64,000 nt of DNA from Microvirga sp. (GTDB lineage Bacteria > Pseudomonadota > Alphaproteobacteria > Rhizobiales > Beijerinckiaceae), in the NCBI GenBank assembly GCA_029266525.1, contig JAQSWQ010000008.1, positions 1 to 64,000 on the forward strand. The letters run 5' to 3'. The position numbers and the translations under genes are program-made. Below the pieces are notes generated by a model that saw only the letters and a list, made by a program, of their open reading frames with translations, ran no database searches and was not told the origin of the DNA. This document shows, piece by piece, positions 7,789-16,605 of this stretch. The first letter of the stretch is position 1. Each line of letters opens with the position of its first letter.

Positions 7789-8709
7789 ATGTCCACCACC
7801 CTCCTCCTCGTCCAGACCCTCAATGGCCTGCAGTTCGGGATCATCCTGTTCCTGATCGCGGCCGGGCTGACGCTGGTGTTCGGGGTCATGGACTTCATCA
7901 ACCTCGCGCACGGCGTGCAGTACATGGTCGGCGCCTATTTCGCCGCCATGTTCTCGGCCTACACAGGGAGCTTCGTCGCCGGCCTCGCACTTGCGCTGCC
8001 GGCGGCGCTCGCATTCGGGCTTCTCCTCGAGGTGCTGGTCTTCCGCCACCTCTACGACCGCGACCATCTCGACCAGGTGCTCGCGACTTTCGGCGTCATC
8101 CTTTTCTTGAACCAGGGCGTGAAGGCAGTGTGGGGCGCTGCGCCGCTTTTCGTACCAATGCCGTCCGCGCTCTCCGGCTCGATCGAGCTGATGTCCGGAC
8201 TGCTCTATCCGGTCTATCGCCTCGCCATCATCGCGGCCGGGCTCGGCGTCGGGCTCCTGCTCTACGCTCTCGTCCACCACACCCGCGCCGGCATGCTGGT
8301 GCGGGCGGGCGCGACCAACGCCCCTATGGTCTCGGCTCTCGGCGTCGACATCCGCAGGCTGTTCATGATCGTGTTCGGCTTCGGGGCGATGCTGGCGGGA
8401 TTCGCCGGCGTGATGGTGGCGCCGATCCTCTCGGTCGAGCCCGGCATGGGCGACAACATCCTCATCCTCGCCTTCGTGGTGATCGTGATCGGCGGCATCG
8501 GCTCGATCCGCGGCGCCTTCCTCGCCGCGCTCCTCATTGGCCTCGTCGACACGCTCGGGCGCTCCCTTATGCCGAACATTCTGAGGCTCGCGCTCGATCC
8601 GTCGATGGCGAGCCAGACCGGCCGCGCCGTAGCGCCTATGCTGATCTACATCCTCATGGCCGCGGTGCTGTTCTTCCGGCCGACCGGCCTCTTCCCCGTG
8701 AAGCGGTGA
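7789..8709 (+). CDS. livH: ABC transporter permease LivH
   Basis: The protein has 306 residues and is mostly hydrophobic, with about eight membrane segments. The N-terminus L-N-G-L-Q-F-G-I-I-L-F-L-I-A-A-G-L-T-L and V-M-D-F-I-N-L-A-H-G are LivH hallmarks. G-A-T-N-A-P-M-V-S-A-L-G marks the cytoplasmic loop contacting the ATPase. It forms the membrane channel with LivM. The start was chosen at the family's usual N-terminus. It lacks a recognisable ribosome site because repeat DNA abuts the ATG. The stop overlaps the GTG of livM. Confidence 0.93.
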   Translation: MSTTLLLVQTLNGLQFGIILFLIAAGLTLVFGVMDFINLAHGVQYMVGAYFAAMFSAYTGSFVAGLALALPAALAFGLLLEVLVFRHLYDRDHLDQVLATFGVILFLNQGVKAVWGAAPLFVPMPSALSGSIELMSGLLYPVYRLAIIAAGLGVGLLLYALVHHTRAGMLVRAGATNAPMVSALGVDIRRLFMIVFGFGAMLAGFAGVMVAPILSVEPGMGDNILILAFVVIVIGGIGSIRGAFLAALLIGLVDTLGRSLMPNILRLALDPSMASQTGRAVAPMLIYILMAAVLFFRPTGLFPVKR

Positions 8710-9704
8710 GCGGCGCCTTGCTCCGGGAGGAGATCGGGACTGGGGACGCGGCTCCCCGCCCCGCGGCAGCGCTTCGGCGCCATGTCCCGCTCATGCTGCT
8801 GTTCCTGACGCTTGCGCTTGCCCCGCTCGTCGCGCGCTTCGGCGGTGAGAGCTATGTGCTGTCGCTTCTGCTACGCGTCATGATCTTCGGCATCGCGGCG
8901 ATGTCGCTTGATCTCATCCTTGGCTACGGCGCGCTGATCAGCTTCGGACACGCTGCCTTCCTCGGTCTCGGCGCCTACGGCGTCGGCATCCTCATGAGCC
9001 ACGGCTTCGACGGCGCCTTCCTGCAGCTTGCCGCGGCGCTTACGGCCTCGGCCCTGTTCGCGCTCGTCACGGGGGCGATCTCGCTGCGTACCAAGGGCGT
9101 CTACTTCATCATGATCACACTGGCCTTCGGCCAAATGCTGTATTTCCTCGCAACTTCGCTCGCGGCTTATGGCGGTGACGACGGAATGACGCTGCCGCGC
9201 AAGAGCCTGGTGTTTGGAACCAGAATCCTGGAGCAGCCCTTCGTCTTCTACTACCTCGTGCTCGCCTGCCTCCTCGGCACCTACCTCCTTTGTTGCGCGA
9301 TCGTAGCCTCGCGCTTCGGACGGGTGCTGCGCGGCACGCGCGAGAACCCGGTCCGCATGCAGGCCATCGGATTTGGGCCCTTCGCCTATCAGCTCACGGC
9401 ATACGTGATCGCCGGCACGCTGTGCGGGCTTTCGGGCTTTCTCCTCGCCAATCAGACCGAGTTCGTGAGCCCCGCCTTCATGACCTGGCAGCGCTCGGGC
9501 GAGCTCATCGTGATGGTGATCCTCGGCGGCATGGGCACGCTGCACGGCGCGATCGTCGGCGCCGCCGCCTTCGTGCTCCTGGAGGAGGGCCTATCGCGCA
9601 TCACCGAGCTTTGGAAGATGATCTTCGGGCCGATGCTGGTGCTGGTGGTCCTCTTCGCCCGCGGCGGCATCCTCGGCTTTTTTCGGCGGGGCGGCCGTGG
9701 CTGA
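8706..9704 (+). CDS. livM: ABC transporter permease LivM
   Basis: The protein has 332 residues and about nine to ten membrane segments. The LivM signature L-G-Y-G-A-L-I-S-F-G-H-A-A-F-L-G-L-G-A-Y and the loop R-E-N-P-V-R-M-Q-A-I-G are present. The GTG start at 8706 overlaps the livH stop (GTGA). Its C-terminus overlaps livG by 8 bases. It is the second membrane subunit of the importer. Confidence 0.93.
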   Translation: MSGALLREEIGTGDAAPRPAAALRRHVPLMLLFLTLALAPLVARFGGESYVLSLLLRVMIFGIAAMSLDLILGYGALISFGHAAFLGLGAYGVGILMSHGFDGAFLQLAAALTASALFALVTGAISLRTKGVYFIMITLAFGQMLYFLATSLAAYGGDDGMTLPRKSLVFGTRILEQPFVFYYLVLACLLGTYLLCCAIVASRFGRVLRGTRENPVRMQAIGFGPFAYQLTAYVIAGTLCGLSGFLLANQTEFVSPAFMTWQRSGELIVMVILGGMGTLHGAIVGAAAFVLLEEGLSRITELWKMIFGPMLVLVVLFARGGILGFFRRGGRG

Positions 9705-10446
9705 GGCGCTCCTTCGCCTCGACCGGCTGCGCAAGGCCTATGGCGCGCTTGTCGTGACCGATGACGTGAATCTGGAAGTGCTCCCGGGTGAGCTTCACGC
9801 GGTGATCGGCCCGAACGGCGCTGGCAAGACCACGCTCATCCACCAGATCTCCGGCCTCGCCGCGCCAGACGCCGGACGTATCCTGTTCGAGGGTGAGGAC
9901 ATCACGCGCCTTGCCATGCATGAGCGGGTGCGGCGCGGGCTTGCGCGCTCCTTCCAGATCACCTCGATCCTGCCCGGCTTCTCGGCGCTGGAAAACGTCG
10001 CGCTCGCCGTGCAGGCGCGTTCCGGCTCGAGCTTCCGCTTCTTCGGCGACGCTTCCGAGGAGCCGACGCTGAACGAGCCGGCGATGAAGTTTCTCGACAC
10101 CGTCTCCCTCGCCCCTCGCGCCCATCTTCCGGCCGGTCTCCTCTCGCATGGCGAAAAGCGCCAGCTCGAATTGGCGATCGCGCTCGCGACCGAGCCGAAG
10201 CTCCTCCTCCTCGACGAGCCGCTCGCCGGCACCGGTCACGAGGAATCGGTCCGCGTGGTCGCCATGCTGCGCGGCCTTAAGGGCCGCTACAGCCTCATGC
10301 TGATCGAGCATGACATGGACGCGGTCTTCGCCCTCGCCGACCGCGTCAGTGTGCTGGTCTACGGCCGAGTTATCGCGACCGGTCGCGCGGAGGAGGTTCG
10401 CGCCAATGCGGAGGTGCGCAGCGCTTACCTTGGCGAGGAGGCGTGA
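9697..10446 (+). CDS. livG: ABC transporter ATP-binding protein LivG
   Basis: This 249-residue ATPase has Walker A G-P-N-G-A-G-K-T-T (about 40-48), a Walker B L-L-L-L-D-E-P segment, and R-S-F-Q-I-T typical of LivG. The usual L-S-G-G-Q signature is replaced by L-S-H-G-E-K, as is common for this subfamily. The start is GTG inside the end of livM. It powers uptake together with LivF. Confidence 0.93.
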   Translation: MAEALLRLDRLRKAYGALVVTDDVNLEVLPGELHAVIGPNGAGKTTLIHQISGLAAPDAGRILFEGEDITRLAMHERVRRGLARSFQITSILPGFSALENVALAVQARSGSSFRFFGDASEEPTLNEPAMKFLDTVSLAPRAHLPAGLLSHGEKRQLELAIALATEPKLLLLDEPLAGTGHEESVRVVAMLRGLKGRYSLMLIEHDMDAVFALADRVSVLVYGRVIATGRAEEVRANAEVRSAYLGEEA

Positions 10447-11144
10447 TGCTGAGCGTGACCAAGCTCCGCACCGCTTACGGCGCCGCGCAGGTGCTGTTCG
10501 ACCTCACCTTCGAAGTCGGGCCGGGCGAGGTCGTGACGCTTCTCGGCCGCAACGGCATGGGCAAGACCACGACCGTCAACTCGATCATGGGACTGGTGCG
10601 CCCGCGCGGCGGCTCAGTGACATTTGAGGGGCGCGAGCTCGCGCGGCTGCCGTCCTACCGCGTCGCGCAGGCAGGGCTCGGCCTCGTGCCGGAGGGACGG
10701 CAGATCTTTCCGACGCTCACAGTCGAGGAGAACCTCGTCGCGACCGCCGCAGCGCGCTTCGGCGCGCCGCGCTGGACGAAGGAGCGCGTCTACGACCACT
10801 TCCCGCGCCTGAAGGAGCGGCGCTCAAATCTCGGCACGCAGCTCTCGGGCGGAGAGCAGCAGATGCTGGCGATCGGACGCGCGCTGATGACCAATCCGAA
10901 GCTCCTCATCCTCGACGAGGCGACCGAGGGGCTGGCGCCGCTGGTCCGGGCTGAAATCTGGAGCTGCCTGGAGCGCCTCAAGGGCGAGCGCCATGCCATC
11001 GTCGTGATCGACAAGAACGTCGATGCCTTGACGCGCTTCGCCGACCGGCACGTGATCGTCGAGAAGGGCCGCGTGGTCTGGACCGGCACGAGCGCCGAGC
11101 TGCGCGCCGATCCTACGGTCAAGGAGCGTTACCTGCATGTCTGA
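10443..11144 (+). CDS. livF: ABC transporter ATP-binding protein LivF
   Basis: This 233-residue ATPase has Walker A G-R-N-G-M-G-K-T-T, signature L-S-G-G-E-Q-Q-M-L-A-I-G-R-A-L and Walker B L-I-L-D-E-A-T-E-G-L. G-L-V-P-E-G-R-Q-I-F-P is diagnostic for LivF. The start is GTG at 10443 or the adjacent ATG at 10446; the GTGATG overlaps the livG stop. It is the fifth importer gene. Confidence 0.93.
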   Translation: MMLSVTKLRTAYGAAQVLFDLTFEVGPGEVVTLLGRNGMGKTTTVNSIMGLVRPRGGSVTFEGRELARLPSYRVAQAGLGLVPEGRQIFPTLTVEENLVATAAARFGAPRWTKERVYDHFPRLKERRSNLGTQLSGGEQQMLAIGRALMTNPKLLILDEATEGLAPLVRAEIWSCLERLKGERHAIVVIDKNVDALTRFADRHVIVEKGRVVWTGTSAELRADPTVKERYLHV

Positions 11145-11159
11145 GCAACGGAGACGACC

Positions 11160-11609
11160 ATGAAGAACGAAACGGCGGGCATCACTCGGGCCAACGAAGG
11201 GCACGAGGGGATTGTTTGGAACATCCTCGGGCAAACCTATGTGCCGAAGAGCGTTACCGAGCACTCCTTCTCCTGGCACGCGACCTTCCCGCCCGACACC
11301 TTCGTGCCGCCGCACATCCACCCGACGCAGGACGAGTACCTCTACATTCTCGAGGGACGGCTCGATTTCTGGCTGGATGGGCAGGACACATCGGCGACGC
11401 CCGGCGACCTTGTGCGCCTGCCCATGGGCAAGCCCCACGGCATCTTCAACAAGTCGGGCGCGACGGCCAAATGCCTGTTCTGGGTTTCGCCGACCCGCAA
11501 GCTCTACGACCTGTTCTGGGGCATCCACAACATGTCGCCGCAGACGCCGGAGGCGGTGGTGGCGCTCTCCGCGAAGCACGAAGTGGATTTCCTGCCGCCG
11601 CCTGCATGA
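11160..11609 (+). CDS. Cupin domain protein
   Basis: The protein has 149 residues and one cupin barrel. Metal-binding motif 1 is H-I-H-P-T-Q-D-E-Y-L-Y-I-L-E-G, and motif 2 contains P-M-G-K-P-H-G-I. It lies 15 bases behind livF with a GGAG ribosome site, so it belongs to the importer operon. Small cupins in aromatic clusters can be isomerases, dioxygenases or binding proteins. I cannot choose among these. Confidence 0.85.
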   Translation: MKNETAGITRANEGHEGIVWNILGQTYVPKSVTEHSFSWHATFPPDTFVPPHIHPTQDEYLYILEGRLDFWLDGQDTSATPGDLVRLPMGKPHGIFNKSGATAKCLFWVSPTRKLYDLFWGIHNMSPQTPEAVVALSAKHEVDFLPPPA

Positions 11610-11649
11610 CCTGACCATCATCCGGCGAACCGGCGCACGCTCAGAAAGA

Positions 11650-11675
11650 AAAGGCCCCGGCAAGCCGGGGCCTTT
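11650..11675 (-). terminator. Intrinsic terminator of the dctP gene
   Basis: A 12-bp perfect stem (11650-11661 with 11664-11675) is present. Read leftward it is followed by TTTTCTTT, so it best terminates the leftward dctP gene ending at 11697. It may also help end the rightward cupin transcript, which converges here. Confidence 0.85.
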
Positions 11676-11696
11676 CGAAGCGCAGCGAGCTTTATC

Positions 11697-12785
<1,089 letters not shown>

Positions 12786-13002
12786 GCAGTTCTCCTCCCC
12801 TCTGGCGGGGTTCCCTTTGGGCCCGTCTGGTCGGGCTGAGGGAATAAGGCACGGAAACTGGGCCTTTACACAAGGGTAAACTTCGCTCAGCATCGTTAAC
12901 GTTGCGCCCTGCTGCTGATCGCCCCGGTTCGACGGGGCGGGGGCAGAGCCGGTTGAAACGGCAACGCCCGCCGTGCGACGCTGTGCGCATCCACGACCAC
13001 GG

Positions 13003-13779
13003 ATGATCAAGATCTACCGCGCACTCTGCGGCCTCTGGCTTGCCGCGTCCCTCGCCGCCCCGACAGCGGCCGAGGAGGCACACACGCTTCGCATTGCGAC
13101 GGAGGGCGCGTTCCCGCCCTTCAACTACATGGAGGGCGATGAGCCGGCAGGCTTCGAGGTCGACCTCGCAAAAGCGCTCTGCGCGGCGGCAAAGGCGAAA
13201 TGCGTCTTCGTGCTCCGCGAGTGGGACGACATGATCAAGGGCCTCCTGCGGAGGGAGTACGACGCCGTCATGGCCTCGATGGCGATCACCAAGAAACGCA
13301 AGGCCAGGATCGCCTTTTCGATACCTTACTATCGCGTGCCAGCCGCCTTCATCGCTCGCAAGGACGCCGACATCTACACCGTCACGCCTGAGGCGCTTGA
13401 CGGAAAGCGCGTCGGCGCGGTCGCGGACAGCGAGCACGCACGCTTCCTCGAGGCACGCTACCCCGCTGCGGAACTCCGGACTTACGGTAAGCTCGAGGAG
13501 GCGAACCTCGACCTCCTCGCGGAGCGAATTGATCTCGTGCTCGCAGACCGGCTCGCCCTGACGAAGTTCCTCGACGGCCAGGAAGGTCGGAACTGCTGCC
13601 GGCTCGTCGCGAACGCGCCCTTCGATCCCGTCTTCTACCATCCGGGCGTTGCGGTGGGGCTGCGCAAGGACGAGCCGAGCCTGAAGGCGCTGTTCGACCG
13701 CGCCATCGAGGCGGTGATCGCCGATGGCACCCACGATCGCATCCGGGCGAAATATTTCTCCTTCGACATCAAGCACTGA
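13003..13779 (+). CDS. Polar amino-acid-type ABC transporter substrate-binding protein (orphan)
   Basis: The protein has 258 residues with a short signal peptide (about residues 1-22, ending T-A-A). Family 3 binding-protein hallmarks are L-R-I-A-T-E-G-A-F-P-P-F-N-Y and G-F-E-V-D-L-A-K-A-L, like lysine/arginine/ornithine-binding proteins. Cysteines at C-A-A-A-K-A-K-C and N-C-C may form disulfides. No permease or ATPase gene is adjacent. It is divergent from dctP across a 217-base gap. Confidence 0.85.
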   Translation: MIKIYRALCGLWLAASLAAPTAAEEAHTLRIATEGAFPPFNYMEGDEPAGFEVDLAKALCAAAKAKCVFVLREWDDMIKGLLRREYDAVMASMAITKKRKARIAFSIPYYRVPAAFIARKDADIYTVTPEALDGKRVGAVADSEHARFLEARYPAAELRTYGKLEEANLDLLAERIDLVLADRLALTKFLDGQEGRNCCRLVANAPFDPVFYHPGVAVGLRKDEPSLKALFDRAIEAVIADGTHDRIRAKYFSFDIKH

Positions 13780-13879
13780 AGCTTTCCCCGCCGCGGTCAA
13801 GGCAGGTGTTTGACGCCGTTCCGGCCCGACCCTAGAAGCTTCGCTGCGTGCTCCTGCAACTCGAAAAAGGTCGGCAACG

Positions 13880-14746
13880 ATGGCGAAGGTCGCCTTCCTC
13901 GGTCTCGGCGTCATGGGGTATCCAATGGCGCGCCATCTGAAGACCAAGGGCCACGAGGTCACGGTCTACAACCGCACCGCCGCAAAGGCCGAGAAGTGGG
14001 CGTCGGAGAACGGCGGCCGCGTAGCAAAGTCTCCGAAGAAGGCGGCGCAAGAGCAGGAGATCGTATTCTGTTGCGTCGGCAACGACGATGATCTGAGACA
14101 AGTGGCGACCGGCCCTGACGGCGCTTTCGCGGGCATGGAGCGCGGCGCGATCTTCGTCGACCACACGACGGCGTCCGCGCTCGTCGCGCGCGAGCTGCAC
14201 GCCAAAGCCAAGGATGGTGGCATCGGCTTCGTCGACGCACCGGTCTCAGGCGGTCAGGCCGGGGCCGAGAACGGCATGCTGACGGTGATGTGCGGCGGCG
14301 ATGCCGATGTCTATGGCAAGGCTGAGCCGGTCATCATGAGCTTCGCCCGCGCCTGTCGGCTGCTCGGAGGGCCGGGATCAGGCCAGCTCACCAAGATGAT
14401 CAACCAGATATGCATCGCTGGCCTCGTCCAGGGCCTTTCCGAAGGAATCCATTTCGGTAAGCGCGCAGGCCTCGACATCGATGCGGTGCTCGACGTGATC
14501 TCGAAAGGCGCCGCAGGGTCGTGGCAGATGGAGAACCGCGGCAAGACCATGAATCAGGGCAAGTTCGACTTCGGCTTCGCGGTCGACTGGATGCGCAAGG
14601 ACCTCGGCATCTGCCTCGACGAGGCGCGCCGGAACGGGGCGCAGCTGCCGGTCACCGCCCTCGTCGACCAGTTCTACGCCGAGGTTCAGAAGATGGGCGG
14701 ACGGCGCTGGGATACGTCAAGCCTGATTGCCCGGTTCGAGGGCTGA
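13880..14746 (+). CDS. Beta-hydroxyacid dehydrogenase (3-hydroxyisobutyrate / tartronate semialdehyde reductase family)
   Basis: The protein has 288 residues. The Rossmann start V-A-F-L-G-L-G-V-M-G-Y-P-M-A binds NAD(P). V-D-A-P-V-S-G-G-Q-A-G-A is the substrate segment and K-M-I-N-Q holds the catalytic Lys (about residue 173). These enzymes interconvert beta-hydroxyacids and semialdehydes. No adjacent gene fixes the substrate, so GarR-like, MmsB-like and succinate-semialdehyde-reductase functions are all possible. Confidence 0.9.
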   Translation: MAKVAFLGLGVMGYPMARHLKTKGHEVTVYNRTAAKAEKWASENGGRVAKSPKKAAQEQEIVFCCVGNDDDLRQVATGPDGAFAGMERGAIFVDHTTASALVARELHAKAKDGGIGFVDAPVSGGQAGAENGMLTVMCGGDADVYGKAEPVIMSFARACRLLGGPGSGQLTKMINQICIAGLVQGLSEGIHFGKRAGLDIDAVLDVISKGAAGSWQMENRGKTMNQGKFDFGFAVDWMRKDLGICLDEARRNGAQLPVTALVDQFYAEVQKMGGRRWDTSSLIARFEG

Positions 14747-14931
14747 CGTTAGCGCGCCAGGATCGAGGCCAGTTGGGCGCGGAGGGCCGGCAGGAGCTCG
14801 TCTCGCACCAAGGGGGTGCATCCTCAGCCCGCCGTTGACCGATTGGGCGCGGCTCGTGCGGCAGCGGTCCGCGGTAACGCGGCGTAGGGCGGCAGGCGCG
14901 CAGGCGCTCAAGGGGTTGCTCGAGATCGCGC

Positions 14932-15675
14932 TCAGACGTCGAGAACGAGGCCGTCATATGCGAGGAGATAGCCGCGGGTCTCGATCTCAGCGAGCTTCTC
15001 CAGAACCTCTGCGCTCATATGCGTCAGCATGATGCGGCGCGCCCCGAAGCGGGCGCGGTTCGCGTCGATCTCCTCGAGCGAGAGATGCGCGACCGGCGCG
15101 CCGGTGAGGCGATAGCACTCGGTGACGAAGAGATCGGCGCCCTGAGCCGCCTCGACGAGCGTTTCGGTCCAGCTTGTGTCGCCCGAATAGACCAGGGTGC
15201 GCCCGCTCGCTCTCAGGCGAACCGCTGTGGAAGGCGCGCCCGAAGGATGCACGACTTCGGCGGTCCAGATGTCGATGTCCCCGAAGCGGTGGTCGGTGCG
15301 GCATGGCAGATCGACGAAGTTTAGGGCAAACTTCCATTTGTTGGTGGAAGAGCGCGGGAAGAATACCTCCTGAGCCGCCTTCACGCGCTCTTGCGTGCCG
15401 ACCGGGCCGATGATGGTGAGCGGCTTTTCGCGATGGCGGTCGAACTGCGCGTCGAGCAGGAGAAACGGAAGCCCGCCGAAGTGGTCGCCGTGAAGGTGTG
15501 AGAGCATCACCGCGTCGATGCAGTTCGGGTCGAGGCCAAGCCGCTTCAGGGCGACGAGGGAGGTCGCGCCGAAATCGAGGGCGATGGTCGTGGCGGCGGT
15601 CTCGACGAGGAAGCACGTGTTCGCTCGGGCGCCCGAACCGAACGCGTCTCCGCAGCCAACCGCGGTGAAGCGCAT
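14932..15675 (-). CDS. Metallo-beta-lactamase-fold hydrolase (RNase Z-like)
   Basis: The protein has 247 residues. The zinc motif S-H-L-H-G-D-H-F-G-G lies at about 59-68, with further ligands in Y-S-G-D-T-S and L-T-H-M-S. Layout and the starting T-A-V-G-C-G-D-A-F-G-S-G resemble RNase Z/PhnP-type phosphodiesterases. The GST gene ends 2 bases upstream, so the two form an operon. The substrate is unknown. The 185 bases downstream contain only a small hairpin (14869-14882). Confidence 0.85.
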   Translation of the reverse strand: MRFTAVGCGDAFGSGARANTCFLVETAATTIALDFGATSLVALKRLGLDPNCIDAVMLSHLHGDHFGGLPFLLLDAQFDRHREKPLTIIGPVGTQERVKAAQEVFFPRSSTNKWKFALNFVDLPCRTDHRFGDIDIWTAEVVHPSGAPSTAVRLRASGRTLVYSGDTSWTETLVEAAQGADLFVTECYRLTGAPVAHLSLEEIDANRARFGARRIMLTHMSAEVLEKLAEIETRGYLLAYDGLVLDV

Positions 15676-15677
15676 GG

Positions 15678-16289
15678 TCAAGCCTGTGCGCTCGGCCGCG
15701 CCGCCAACGCCGCATGCCATCGGCGGACATTCGCGAACTCGTCGGGAAGGGCGATCTTAGCCGGCTTCATGAAGTCGAGGCCGACGAGACCGGTAATGTC
15801 GGCGACCGAGAAGCGGTCGCCGGCGATGAACTCGCGCGCGCCGAGTTCGCGGTCGACAAGCGACAGGAAGCTCAGCACTTTCGGCTTGTTGGCCTCGCCC
15901 CAGGCCGGGACCTGGGGGATCTCCATCTGCGCCATGGCCGGGTGCAGGTGGCGGAAGACCTCGGCCACGACGCCGAGCAGCCCGAACTCGAGCCGACGCT
16001 GCCACATCTCGACCGTGGCGCGACTGAGCGCGTCGGTTCCGAAGAGCGGCGGCTCGGGGTGGAGTTCCTCGAAATAGCGGCAGATCGCGATCGATTCCGT
16101 CAGTACCGTGCCGTCGTCGAGCTCGAGCGCCGGCGTGCGCTGGAGCGGGTTCACGGCGACATAGGCTGGCGTCCTGTGCTCGAACTTGCCGAGATCGATT
16201 GGGACGAGCGCGACGGATACGCCCTTCTCGGCCAGGAAAATCCGCACCCGGCGCGGATTGGGCGCGCGTCCCGCGTCGTAAAGCTTCAT
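15678..16289 (-). CDS. Glutathione S-transferase
   Basis: The protein has 203 residues with an N-terminal thioredoxin-like domain (A-P-N-P-R-R-V-R-I-F-L-A-E-K-G, then cis-Pro R-T-P-A-L and the glutathione-binding T-E-S-I-A-I) and a C-terminal helical domain with F-S-V-A-D-I-T. It conjugates or reduces with glutathione in the cytoplasm. ATG 16289 is preferred over 16295 because GAGGGG lies 6 bases upstream of it. Confidence 0.9.
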   Translation of the reverse strand: MKLYDAGRAPNPRRVRIFLAEKGVSVALVPIDLGKFEHRTPAYVAVNPLQRTPALELDDGTVLTESIAICRYFEELHPEPPLFGTDALSRATVEMWQRRLEFGLLGVVAEVFRHLHPAMAQMEIPQVPAWGEANKPKVLSFLSLVDRELGAREFIAGDRFSVADITGLVGLDFMKPAKIALPDEFANVRRWHAALAARPSAQA

Positions 16290-16605
16290 CGGCATCCCCT
16301 CGTCTGACAGACGAACCACGGCCGCTGCGACGGAGTCAATCGGCCAAGCTTATCGGCTGCCCCTCGGACGAAAGCCGACCCGAAAGAAAAAGGCGCGGCT
16401 TGCGCCGCGCCAGGGGTCTCGAGGGTCAGGAAAAAACGAGAATGTGTTCTACGCCCGCCGGCCCCCAGCCCGATGTGCGCTGGCGCACACGACCCCTGCG
16501 GGCTTGGGGCCCGAGCCGCCGATCAAGGATGGTTAACCAATCTCCGCCATCATGATTTGTGCCGGGCGCCGGTCTTCGCCGCGCCGGCGCGTCTCGTGTT
16601 GCGTG
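16290..16605. promoter_or_regulatory. Intergenic region between GST and sensor kinase
   Basis: This 316-base divergent gap holds the leftward terminator at 16385-16411, a 7-bp inverted repeat TGTGCGC-TG-GCGCACA at 16474-16489, and GGTTAACC at about 16530. The inverted repeat may be an operator for the kinase gene. I see no further gene here, though 16412-16551 could encode a minus-strand small RNA ending at the terminator. Confidence 0.4.
16385..16411 (-). terminator. Leftward intrinsic terminator without an obvious leftward gene
   Basis: An 8-bp perfect stem (16392-16399 with 16404-16411, loop TTGC) is present. Read leftward it is followed by TTTTTCTTT, nearly the same tail as the dctP terminator. 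To its right lies a rightward sensor-kinase gene, so no protein gene needs this terminator. It could end a small RNA or an antisense transcript. Confidence 0.6.

Noticed and set aside
14747-14931. A small gene or RNA in the gap between the hydroxyacid dehydrogenase and MBL-fold genes
   Set aside because: Open frames there overlap neighbours in shadow frames and have no ribosome site. Only a 5-bp hairpin at 14869-14882 is visible.
16474-16489. TGT-N10-ACA pattern suggesting a NifA activator site
   Set aside because: The match is a by-product of the 7-bp palindrome. I saw no sigma-54 promoter or nitrogen-fixation gene nearby.
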